Source of the DNA: Roseivivax sp. THAF197b
GTDB taxonomy: Bacteria; Pseudomonadota; Alphaproteobacteria; Rhodobacterales; Rhodobacteraceae
Direction: 5' to 3'
Assembly: GCF_009363255.1 (NCBI RefSeq)
Contig: NZ_CP045318.1
Span: 2,283,501 to 2,347,500 of the forward strand
DNA: 64,000 nt
Below the pieces are notes generated by a model. That model made no database searches and was not told where the DNA came from. It saw only the letters and a program-made list of their open reading frames with translations. Of the stretch, positions 44,976-53,079 are shown in pieces. The position numbers and the translations under genes are program-made. The stretch's first letter is position 1, and each line of letters starts with the position of its first letter.

Positions 44976-47888
44976 TCAACGACCGAGGTTCCACCAGCCG
45001 CGCTTCTTGGGCTTGGCGGCTTCTTCTTCGTCTGCGGTCTCTGTCGTGGCGTCCGCGGGCTCGAGCGAGCGCACCTCCTCGACCGCTGACGCAGTCTCCT
45101 CGGGCGCAGGCGTGGGTTCGACGGCCGACGCAGCAGCCTCTTCGGGCGCAGGCGTGGGCTCGACCGCTGTCGCTGTCTCCTCGGGCGCAGGCGCAGGTTC
45201 AGGCGCGGTGCCGGTCTCCACGGCGGCCGGTTCCGGCGCGGCAGGCGCGTCTTCGATCTTGGCATCGACCGGCACAGCCTCGGGCTGCGGCTCGGGATCG
45301 GGCGTCGTCTCGGCCACCGCATCGGAGGCCTCGTCCGCCAAGGCAGGCTCGGGCGCCTTCTTGCGGCTGGGCGACCGGCGCTTCGGCTTGGGCTTGGGCG
45401 CCTCCTCTGCCACCGGCTCCTCGGGATTGTCGGCCACGGGCTCAGACGGCGCGCTCGCCGCGGCCTCCGCTCCGTCGACCGGCGCAGAGGCCGCCTTCTT
45501 GCGGCTACGCGTCCGGGTGCGCTTGGGCTTCTCGGGCGGGGTCTCGGCCTCCGCCGTGGCGTCGGCAGCCGGAGCGGCCTCTTTCACATCGGCGGCCTCG
45601 GGCTCGGTCTTTGCATCCGATCCCTCGGACCCGCCATTCTGAGGCGCGGCGTTTCCATCGGCCCCAGCGGCGTGGTCCTGACCGTTGTCCTGGCCATTAT
45701 CCTGACCGTTCTCCTGCCCCTCGCCATTGCCGGACTTCTTGCTCCGACGGCGACGGCGGCGGCGTTTTTTCGGCTTCTGTTCCCCGTCTTCCGAGGCAGC
45801 GGCCGGTGCAGGAGCGGCGTCTGCTCCGGGCGCGGGCGGTGCCTCGCTCGGATCGGGCTCTTCGCTGGCGGCGGCTGCTTCATCGGCGTCGATCGCGTCC
45901 ATGATCGACGTGTCCACCGATACGACCGGGGCCATCGCTTCGGGCACGGTGCGCGAGGCGGTCTTGAACTTCTCCATCGAGAAATCGGGCGAGACCAGCG
46001 ACGGATCGCCTTCGATCTGCACGGCCATGCCGTAGCGCGCCTCGATCTGGGCGATGTGCTCGCGCTTCTGGTTCATCAGGAAGTTGGCGATGCCCACAGG
46101 CGCCTTGACGCAGACCTCCTTGGAGCGGCGGCGCGTGCCTTCTTCCTCGATCTGGCGCAGGATCTGCAGCGCCATGTTATCGTCCGAACGGATGAGTCCC
46201 GTGCCATGGCAGGACGGGCACGGCGCTGTCGTCGCCTCGATCATGCCGGGGCGCAGACGCTGGCGCGACATTTCCATCAGTCCGAAGCCCGAGATGCGGC
46301 CCACCTGGATGCGCGCACGGTCGGTTTTCAGCTTTTCCTTGATCTTCTTCTCGACGGCCGCGTTGTTCTTGCGCTCGTCCATGTCGATGAAGTCGATCAC
46401 GATGAGGCCCGCGAGATCGCGCAGACGCAATTGGCGCGCCACCTCTTCGGCCGCCTCGAGGTTGGTCTTGGTCGCGGTCTCCTCGATCGAGCCTTCCTTG
46501 GTGGCGCGGCCGGAGTTAACGTCGATGGCCACCAGCGCCTCGGTCACGCCGATCACAATGTAGCCGCCCGATTTCAGCTGAACCGTCGGGTTGAACATCG
46601 ACGACAGGTAGGATTCCACCTGGTAGCGCGCGAAAAGCGGCATCTGGTCGTTGTAGAGTTTCACGTTCTTGGCATGGGACGGCATGATCATCTTCATGAA
46701 GTCCTTGGCGATGCGATAGCCGCGCTCGCCCTCGACGAAGACCTCGTCGATCTCGCGATTATAGAGGTCGCGGATCGAGCGTTTGATCAGATCGCCCTCC
46801 TCGTAGATCTTCGCGGGTGCTATGGATTTCAGCGTCAGCTCGCGGATCTGCTCCCAGAGGCGCTGCAGGTATTCATAGTCGCGCTTGATCTCGGTCTTGG
46901 TGCGCTTGGCGCCCGCCGTGCGGATGATGAGGCCCGCGCCTTTCGGCACCTCGATCGTGCCCGCGATTTCCTTGAGCTTGGAACGGTCGGCCGCATTGGT
47001 GATCTTGCGGGAGATGCCGCCACCGCGCGCGGTATTCGGCATGAGCACACAATAGCGCCCCGCAAGCGACAGGTAGGTGGTCAGTGCAGCACCCTTGTTG
47101 CCGCGCTCTTCCTTGACGACCTGTACCAGCAGGATCTGGCGAACCTTGATGACTTCCTGGATCTTGTAGCGCCGCGGCCGGGGCTTGCGGGCCGGGCGGA
47201 TGTCTTCCTCGGTGTCGTCATCGGCGACGGATTCGATGGATTCGTCGCGCGATGTCGCGTCAGAGCGGGCATCCTCGTCCCCTTCTTCGCCATCGTAGGC
47301 GGCCTCGGCCTTGTCAGCACCGGCCTCGCCGCCCGCATCGTCGTCGGAGGGCGTGTCTGCCTCGGGCTCTTCGACCGGCGTTTCGGCGACGGTCTCCATC
47401 GGCGACAGACCTTCGCTGTCGTCGCTGACCTCGCCCGCATCCTCATCGCTGAGATCGATGGTTTCCATGCCCGCAGGGCCATCGGCGGACTTCGTCGCCA
47501 CCGCGTCGTCCGACACGGCCTTCTCGGCCTCGGGCTTGCGCGACCGGGAGCGGCGGCGCGATTTTGGCTTGGGTTGTTCGTCCTCGGCCTCGGCGCGGGC
47601 CTGGGCTTCTTCTTCCTCCATCAGAGCCTGACGGTCGGCGACGGGGATCTGGTAATAATCGGGATGAATTTCCGAGAAAGCGAGGAAACCGTGGCGGTTG
47701 CCGCCGTAATCGACGAAGGCCGCCTGCAGAGAGGGTTCGACCCGGGTTACCTTTGCGAGGTAGATATTGCCTGCAAGTTGCCGCTTGTTTTCCGACTCGA
47801 AGTCGAATTCCTCAACCTTGTTTCCGTCAACCACCACAACGCGGGTCTCTTCCGCGTGGGTGGCGTCGATGAGCATCTTCTTTGCCAT
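44976..47888 (-). CDS. rne: Ribonuclease E
   Basis: 970 residues. N-terminal catalytic half: an S1 domain in two pieces (about 35-86 and 241-285) separated by a roughly 155-residue acidic/basic insert, then the 5'-sensor and DNase-I-like region with catalytic Asp456 (VAIDVNSG) and Asp499 (VIDFIDMD) and the Zn-link CPSC (557-560). The C-terminal half (about 660-970) is disordered: an Arg/Lys block KKRRRRRRRSKK, a GQDN repeat, and Pro/Glu/Ala-rich stretches, ending KKRGWWNLGR. It initiates mRNA decay and rRNA/tRNA processing. The ATG at 47888 gives MAKKMLIDATHAEETRV. Confidence 0.95.
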   Translation of the reverse strand: MAKKMLIDATHAEETRVVVVDGNKVEEFDFESENKRQLAGNIYLAKVTRVEPSLQAAFVDYGGNRHGFLAFSEIHPDYYQIPVADRQALMEEEEAQARAEAEDEQPKPKSRRRSRSRKPEAEKAVSDDAVATKSADGPAGMETIDLSDEDAGEVSDDSEGLSPMETVAETPVEEPEADTPSDDDAGGEAGADKAEAAYDGEEGDEDARSDATSRDESIESVADDDTEEDIRPARKPRPRRYKIQEVIKVRQILLVQVVKEERGNKGAALTTYLSLAGRYCVLMPNTARGGGISRKITNAADRSKLKEIAGTIEVPKGAGLIIRTAGAKRTKTEIKRDYEYLQRLWEQIRELTLKSIAPAKIYEEGDLIKRSIRDLYNREIDEVFVEGERGYRIAKDFMKMIMPSHAKNVKLYNDQMPLFARYQVESYLSSMFNPTVQLKSGGYIVIGVTEALVAIDVNSGRATKEGSIEETATKTNLEAAEEVARQLRLRDLAGLIVIDFIDMDERKNNAAVEKKIKEKLKTDRARIQVGRISGFGLMEMSRQRLRPGMIEATTAPCPSCHGTGLIRSDDNMALQILRQIEEEGTRRRSKEVCVKAPVGIANFLMNQKREHIAQIEARYGMAVQIEGDPSLVSPDFSMEKFKTASRTVPEAMAPVVSVDTSIMDAIDADEAAAASEEPDPSEAPPAPGADAAPAPAAASEDGEQKPKKRRRRRRRSKKSGNGEGQENGQDNGQDNGQDHAAGADGNAAPQNGGSEGSDAKTEPEAADVKEAAPAADATAEAETPPEKPKRTRTRSRKKAASAPVDGAEAAASAPSEPVADNPEEPVAEEAPKPKPKRRSPSRKKAPEPALADEASDAVAETTPDPEPQPEAVPVDAKIEDAPAAPEPAAVETGTAPEPAPAPEETATAVEPTPAPEEAAASAVEPTPAPEETASAVEEVRSLEPADATTETADEEEAAKPKKRGWWNLGR

Positions 47889-48366
47889 ATTGTCCGTTTG
47901 CACGGCCTGAAGCCCCCGCCCCTGTCGGAGCGGAGGCCTGATGAGCCTGTGTCTTGTCTGAGCGATGACCAGCCGAGCGGGCCGCATGCGGACACGTTCG
48001 TGTCCCGCCTGTCCTGCCTCGTCTCGATCGTTCGGATCATCGCATTTGGTCCCTGGCGCGCGCCGAACGTTGGTCCGGATACGTCGCCGATTTGAAAACC
48101 CGGCACTGCCAATCTTGCAGCCTGGGCGGAGTGGAGTGGCCATGTGGCCGCATCGGTCTGTCGGGACGGGAGGAACCGGTTCGGTTCTGAAGCCCCTGTC
48201 CGTTCAGCGAATTCGGGGGCGCGACAAAGCGCGCCAACATTTGCACCTTACGCGGGAAAAGCGTCAAAAGACAATGGGCAAAAGCGGCGCCGTCCAATCG
48301 CGGGGCAGATATCGCCGCCTGCGGTTCGGCCCGATATCGCGCGCGGCACCTCATGCAGGCACCAGA
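47889..48366 (-). promoter_or_regulatory. 478-base rne upstream region / probable long 5' leader
   Basis: No gene is supported. RNase E mRNAs generally have long leaders through which the enzyme limits its own synthesis, and this gap fits. A - strand TTGACG (48262-48267 on the + map) is a good -35 candidate about 375 bases before the start. A hairpin GCGGACAC-GTTC-GTGTCC-type stem lies near 47987-48006. The -10 is not clear. Confidence 0.45.
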
Positions 48367-48660
48367 TCATGCGAGGGGTACGAAAAGGCGCGCAACAGCG
48401 CTGCCCAGAAGCAGCAGATATCCGGCTGCGAGGCACAGCTCATCGAGGCGACGCCAGGCGGCCACGTCGCGCTGCCATTTCTCGCCCAGAATGCCCTTCA
48501 CGTTGTCGCGGAAGCTCTGCGGATCTTGCGGCAGCGCGTCCTGCACCGCCTGGAGCTTTTTCTTGCGGGCATTGAGCGACCAGACCGGCACGGACAGCAC
48601 CGCGATGCCCGCTGCCGATGCGAGGTTGAGCCACCAATGCAGATCGGCAGGATCCATCAA
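48367..48660 (-). CDS. Small membrane protein, third gene of toxin/antitoxin-like operon
   Basis: 97 residues with two membrane helices (LNLASAAGIAVLSVPVWSL near 11-29 and LCLAAGYLLLLGSAVARLF near the end) flanking a basic soluble part (ARKKKLQAVQDAL). Its ATG overlaps the stop of the XRE gene by four bases (ATGA), so it is translated with it. I do not recognise the family. Confidence 0.65.
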   Translation of the reverse strand: MMDPADLHWWLNLASAAGIAVLSVPVWSLNARKKKLQAVQDALPQDPQSFRDNVKGILGEKWQRDVAAWRRLDELCLAAGYLLLLGSAVARLFVPLA

Positions 48661-49007
48661 ACCGCGATGGCCGCGACCGTCTCGGCTCGTGGGGGCTGTG
48701 CATCGAGAAAGGCCGTCTCGTCCACCTTGGCGCCGGAAAAACTGATCAGCATGTGCCCGCCGCAGGCCTCGACATAGCGGGTCACCGTGTCCCAGTTGGG
48801 AAGCGCGCCGGTGGGCTGTTCCAGCCGCGAGATCATCGGCTGCGTGAGGTCCGATCGGGCCTCGATATCCTTCTGCGTGAGACCCTTTTCCTTGCGCAGG
48901 GCGCGCAGCGCGAGGGCCAACTTGCGCTTCATCTCGTGACCGCGCGTCGCCTCGGCGATATCGGGCCGGGCGCGGTTCAAGTCGGATCGGAAACTCTTTC
49001 TAGCCAT
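48657..49007 (-). CDS. XRE-family HTH protein, HigA-like antitoxin candidate
   Basis: 116 residues. The HTH (LALALRALRKEKGLTQKDIEARSDLTQPMISRLEQ split across about 30-63) is XRE type with a HigA-like continuation (DTVTRYVEACGGHMLISFSG). It overlaps the upstream gene by eight bases and the downstream gene by four. Gene order (unknown small protein, then HTH) is that of higBA loci, and the promoter holds an inverted repeat, so autorepression is likely. It could also be a plain regulator. Confidence 0.75.
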   Translation of the reverse strand: MARKSFRSDLNRARPDIAEATRGHEMKRKLALALRALRKEKGLTQKDIEARSDLTQPMISRLEQPTGALPNWDTVTRYVEACGGHMLISFSGAKVDETAFLDAQPPRAETVAAIAV

Positions 49008-49371
49008 GGGCAGGCTCCCAGCTTGGATCGATCAGGGACAGATGTTGCGCAGCACGCAGGCGGGCGGCATCACAGACAGCGCCCCGCCGCGGCAGGATGC
49101 CCAGCAGGAGGCAGGGCCAGGGCGGGCGCCGCCCGGTATCGAGCGCGACCGCGAGCACGGAGCCCCGGCAATCCGGAATGGCGATCGTGTAGATCTCATA
49201 GCGATCCTCCAGCAGGCCGCAGCGCTCGTCGAGATCGGGATCGGCGCTTTCCAGCTCCTCGAGCAGGAAATCCGCCCCGGCGACGCATCGCGGCGACAGC
49301 GCGCGGAATTCGTCCAACACCGCCTCGTATCGTGCGGGCACAGGCGCAACCTTACGCATGACAGGCGACAA
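49000..49371 (-). CDS. Small protein upstream of HigA-like gene; possible toxin
   Basis: 123 residues from a TTG at 49371, or 119 from the ATG at 49359. Acidic helix-rich N-half (EAVLDEFRALSPRCVAGADFLLEELESADPDLDERC) then beta-like stretches (YEIYTIAIPD, VLAVALD, PCLLLGILPRR). The size and position fit a type II toxin, and the beta pattern could be a diverged RelE/HigB fold, but no catalytic motif is recognisable. The -10/-35 promoter is directly upstream. Confidence 0.6.
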   Translation of the reverse strand: MSPVMRKVAPVPARYEAVLDEFRALSPRCVAGADFLLEELESADPDLDERCGLLEDRYEIYTIAIPDCRGSVLAVALDTGRRPPWPCLLLGILPRRGAVCDAARLRAAQHLSLIDPSWEPAHG

Positions 49372-49390
49372 GACCGCCTGCCACGGTCAC

Positions 49391-49419
49391 AATATACGTT
49401 TTACGGTATATGATTTCAA
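49391..49419 (-). promoter_or_regulatory. Sigma-70 promoter with overlapping operator for the toxin/antitoxin-like operon
   Basis: On the - strand TTGAAA (49419-49414), 17 bases, then TATATT (49396-49391): near-consensus. An inverted repeat ATATAC/GTATAT (49392-49397 and 49406-49411) covers the -10 and spacer, so a bound regulator would block polymerase. The first start codon is 20 bases downstream of the -10. Confidence 0.8.
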
Positions 49420-49449
49420 GGATATATTCCAGCACGACGCAACGCCGCC

Positions 49450-50322
49450 TCAGCCCGCCGCGCGCAGCCGCTTGATCAGGCTGGACGTGTCCCAGCGCGC
49501 GCCGCCCATCTTCTGGACGTCCTTGTAGAACTGATCGACCAGCGCCGTCACGGGCAGCGAGGCGCCCACCTCGTCCCCGGTCTTCAGGCAAATACCCAGA
49601 TCCTTGCGCATCCAGTCGACTGCGAAGCCGTGATCGAACTTGTCGTCGAGCATGGTCTCGTAACGGTTCTGCATCTGCCAGGACCCGGCGGCGCCCTGGC
49701 TGATGACCTCGACCACCGCGCGGCCATCGAGGCCTGCCTTCTCGGCGAAATGCAACGCCTCGGACAGGCCCTGCACCAGCCCTGCAATGGCGATCTGGTT
49801 ACACATCTTCGTCATCTGGCCCGCGCCAGATGCGCCGATCCGGCGGCAGAGTTTCGCGTAGGCGTCGATCACGGGCTCCGCCTTGGCATAGGCATCCTCG
49901 TCCCCGCCGCACATCACCGACAGCGCGCCGTTCTCGGCCCCGGCCTGCCCGCCCGAGATCGGCGCATCGACGAAGGACACACCCTTTTCCTTGGCGGCGG
50001 CGTACAATTCGGCGGTCACTTCGGCCGAGACGGTGGTGTGATCGACGAAGATCGCCCCCTCTTTCATGCCTGCGAACGCGCCATCCTCACCGAGGCAGAC
50101 GGAGCGCAGGTCGTCGTCGTTGCCCACGCAGGCCATGACGAAATCCATGCCTTGGGCCGCCTCGCGCGGGGTCTCGCACGCCGTCCCTCCATGCTCTTTG
50201 GCCCAGGCCTCGGCCTTGGCGAAGGTGCGGTTGTAGACCGTGACGTCGTGCCCCTTGGCCTGAAGGTGCCCCGCCATCGGGTAGCCCATCACGCCCAGTC
50301 CCAGAAATGCGCATTTCGCCAT
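49450..50322 (-). CDS. Beta-hydroxyacid dehydrogenase (3-hydroxyisobutyrate / tartronate semialdehyde reductase family)
   Basis: 290 residues. CAFLGLGVMGYPMAGHLQAKGH is the dinucleotide fold, VDAPISGGQAGAENGALSVM the substrate loop, and KMCNQIAIAGLVQGLSEAL holds the catalytic Lys. It oxidises or reduces a 3-hydroxy acid with NAD(P). Which substrate (3-hydroxyisobutyrate, tartronate semialdehyde, succinic semialdehyde) cannot be decided; no valine-degradation genes adjoin. Confidence 0.88.
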   Translation of the reverse strand: MAKCAFLGLGVMGYPMAGHLQAKGHDVTVYNRTFAKAEAWAKEHGGTACETPREAAQGMDFVMACVGNDDDLRSVCLGEDGAFAGMKEGAIFVDHTTVSAEVTAELYAAAKEKGVSFVDAPISGGQAGAENGALSVMCGGDEDAYAKAEPVIDAYAKLCRRIGASGAGQMTKMCNQIAIAGLVQGLSEALHFAEKAGLDGRAVVEVISQGAAGSWQMQNRYETMLDDKFDHGFAVDWMRKDLGICLKTGDEVGASLPVTALVDQFYKDVQKMGGARWDTSSLIKRLRAAG

Positions 50323-50458
50323 GATCTCTCTCCCTTGTTCTCAATTCCTGTGTCGGCGCGCTTTGTCGCCCCCTGCCCGCGACTTGGCAAGCACTGGCAT
50401 TGGGTTTAGTGCCCGAGACGGAGCGCGCCAGCGTCGGCGCGCGCGAAGAGAGGGCGAT

Positions 50459-52927
50459 ATGCGGGTTATCTTTCGCTGGCTGGTCCGTCTTGTGGGCACC
50501 GCGCTGATCCTTGGCGCATTGGCTGTCATGCTGGTCTATTATCTCGGCGCGCGGTCGCTGCCGGATTACGACAAGGAGCTGGAGCTGGCAGGCCTCAACG
50601 CGCCGGTCGAGATCGTGCGCGACAATTCCAACGTGCCCCACATCATGGCCAGCGACGACGCGGATGCCTTTTTCGGGCTGGGATATGTGCATGCGCAGGA
50701 CCGCCTTTGGCAGATGACGCTGATGCGCCGAACCGCCCAGGGCCGCCTTTCCGAGGTCTTCGGCACGCGCACGGTCGAGACCGACAAGCTCTTGCGCCGT
50801 CTCGACCTTTACACCCGCGCCCGGGAAAGCTTTGCCGCGCAGGACGACCGCACCAAGTCCGCTTTGCGGGCCTATGCGGCCGGCGTGAATGCCCGCATCG
50901 AGGAGATCAATTCCGACAGCCTCGGCCGGGGCGCGCCGGAGTTTTTCCTGTTCGGCGCGGAACTCGCCCCGTGGCAACCTGCGGATTCGCTCTCGATCAT
51001 CAAGCTCATGGCGCTGCAGCTTTCGGGCCACCTCTCGAACGAGGTCTTGCGCGCGCGCACCTCACTGGCTCTCGAAGACGGGGAACGGCTGGCCGACATA
51101 CTGCCGGACGCACCCGGCACCGGCGTTGCGGCCCTGCCCGAATATTCGAGCCTCGCCCCCGGCGCCACGGGTCAGACACGCATCGCCGCCGCCCCGCGGG
51201 GCGCTCTTTGGCCCGTGCCCGAGCCCGGCCTTGCAGGCGCCTCGAACGCCTGGGCGGCTGATCCGACGCGGTCGGCCTCGGGCGGCGCGCTTCTTGCCAA
51301 TGATCCGCATCTCGGCTTCACCGCGCCCGCGATCTGGTATCTCGCGCGGATGGAGCTGTCCTCGGGCGGCGTGATCGGCGGCTCGATCCCCGGCATCCCC
51401 GCGATCATGGTGGGCCGGTCCGAGACGCTGGGCTGGGGTCTGACATCGGCCTATCTCGACGATCAGGACCTCTTTCTCGAAAAGCTCAACCCCGAGGATT
51501 CCAACCAGTATCAGGGCATCGACGGATGGCAGCGCTTCGAGACGCGCCGGTCCATCATCGACATCAAGGACGCCCCGCCTGTCACCGTCACCCTGCGCTG
51601 GACCGACAATGGCCCCGTTCTGCCCGGCACGCAGTTCGACCTCGGCACCATTACCCCCCCGGGCCACGTGATGGCCCTGTCCTGGACGGCGCTGTCGGGC
51701 TCCGACACCTCGATGAGTGCGGCGGTGGGGCTGATGTTCGCCGATACGATCGACACGGCGATCGCGCAAAGCGAAGCCTATGTGGCACCCGCGCAGATGC
51801 TGACGCTGACCGATGGTCAGGAGGTCGCGATGCAGCTTATCGGCGCGATGCCCGAGCGCGACGCCGAGCACCAAAGCCAGGGCCGGATGCCCGCGCCGGG
51901 ATGGATCGCTGCCAATCGCTGGCAGGGCAACCTGCCCTACAGCGCCAATCCCAGCTTCACCGACCCGGTCGGCGGTATCGTCGGCAATACCAACAACAAG
52001 GTGCTCGACCGGCCCTTCCCGCTGCATGTGAGCTACAAATGGGGCGACAGTCAGCGCATCCAGCGCTGGCGCGACCTGATGCAGGGCCGCGAAGTGCATA
52101 CGCGCGACAGTTTCATCGAGTTTCAGCTCGATACCGTGTCAGAGGCCGCGCGCACGCTTTTGCCGCTCGTGGGCGCCGATCTGTGGTTCACCGGAGAGGC
52201 CGCCCCCGAAGGCACGCCTGAACGGCGCCGCCGCGACGCGCTCGATCTGCTGGCCGAATGGAACGGCGAGATGAGCGAGCATCTGCCCGAACCGCTGATC
52301 TACGCCGCCTGGCTGCGCTTCCTGCAGGACCGGCTGATCCGCGACGATCTGGGCCCGCTTGCCGATGAGTTCACCCGGATCGAGCCGCTCTTTCTGGAAC
52401 GCGTCTATCGCGACGTGGACGGGGCTGCGGCCTGGTGCGACGTGACCCGCTCCGCCGTGGAGGAAAGCTGCTCCGACCTCGCTCGGCTTGCCCTCGACGA
52501 TGCGCTGATCTGGATCGAGGAGACCTACAACACCACCCTCGCCTCGCTCCGCTGGGGCGACGCGCATGAAGCCACGCATGACCACCAGGTGCTGGGCGAA
52601 GTGCCTGTGCTGCAGGCCTTCGTGAATATTCGCCAATCGACCTCGGGCGGCGATTTCACCCTGCAGCGCGGGGCCACGCGCGGACGCGGGCCCAACCCGT
52701 TCCTCAACGTGCATGGTGCGGGCTATCGCGGGGTCTACGACTTCGCGGATCCGGATTCGTCGGTGTTCATCACCTCGACCGGGCAGTCCGGGCACTTCCT
52801 TTCGCGGCATTACGACGATCTGGGACAGCTCTGGCGGCGGGGGGAATATATCCCCATGTCGCTTGATCCTGACCTCGCCCGCGCGGCGGCTGTCGGCATC
52901 ACCAACCTGGTTCCTGCGCCCGAATGA
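50459..52927 (+). CDS. Penicillin acylase family (S45) Ntn-hydrolase
   Basis: 822 residues. The N-terminus has a membrane anchor or signal (WLVRLVGTALILGALAVMLVYYLG). DNSNVPHIMASDDADAFFGLGYVHAQDRLWQM is the family alpha-chain motif in pieces. GASNAWA places the autocatalytic cleavage and nucleophile at Ser262, giving an alpha chain of about 261 residues and a beta chain of about 560. Such periplasmic enzymes cleave amides, including acyl-homoserine lactones in some members, so quorum quenching is possible but not shown. The start at 50459 yields the membrane segment. Confidence 0.88.
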   Translation: MRVIFRWLVRLVGTALILGALAVMLVYYLGARSLPDYDKELELAGLNAPVEIVRDNSNVPHIMASDDADAFFGLGYVHAQDRLWQMTLMRRTAQGRLSEVFGTRTVETDKLLRRLDLYTRARESFAAQDDRTKSALRAYAAGVNARIEEINSDSLGRGAPEFFLFGAELAPWQPADSLSIIKLMALQLSGHLSNEVLRARTSLALEDGERLADILPDAPGTGVAALPEYSSLAPGATGQTRIAAAPRGALWPVPEPGLAGASNAWAADPTRSASGGALLANDPHLGFTAPAIWYLARMELSSGGVIGGSIPGIPAIMVGRSETLGWGLTSAYLDDQDLFLEKLNPEDSNQYQGIDGWQRFETRRSIIDIKDAPPVTVTLRWTDNGPVLPGTQFDLGTITPPGHVMALSWTALSGSDTSMSAAVGLMFADTIDTAIAQSEAYVAPAQMLTLTDGQEVAMQLIGAMPERDAEHQSQGRMPAPGWIAANRWQGNLPYSANPSFTDPVGGIVGNTNNKVLDRPFPLHVSYKWGDSQRIQRWRDLMQGREVHTRDSFIEFQLDTVSEAARTLLPLVGADLWFTGEAAPEGTPERRRRDALDLLAEWNGEMSEHLPEPLIYAAWLRFLQDRLIRDDLGPLADEFTRIEPLFLERVYRDVDGAAAWCDVTRSAVEESCSDLARLALDDALIWIEETYNTTLASLRWGDAHEATHDHQVLGEVPVLQAFVNIRQSTSGGDFTLQRGATRGRGPNPFLNVHGAGYRGVYDFADPDSSVFITSTGQSGHFLSRHYDDLGQLWRRGEYIPMSLDPDLARAAAVGITNLVPAPE

Positions 52928-52989
52928 CATAAGCCATCTCAGGGCGCCGAACACCGCGGATTTCTGCGCGGGATCTGGCCGGTCAGGTT

Positions 52990-53004
52990 TTCCGTAATAC
53001 GGAA
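52990..53004. promoter_or_regulatory. Palindrome upstream of the radical SAM gene
   Basis: TTCCGTA-A-TACGGAA is a perfect 15-base palindrome in an unusually AT-rich gap. A TATAGT at 53021-53026 is a candidate -10, which puts the palindrome over the -35 position, where there is no consensus. That arrangement suggests a regulator-dependent promoter for the maturase and peptide genes. Confidence 0.55.
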
Positions 53005-53079
53005 GCTGCACAACTTATGGTATAGTTGAGCCATTAGTTGATTCCCAATTGTTCAAATTTTGATTTCCTGGAGAAATTT

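Noticed and set aside
47889..48143. 85-residue N-terminal extension of RNase E.
   Set aside because: The family starts at MAKKMLIDATHAEETR; the extension is Arg-rich and without motif, better read as leader.
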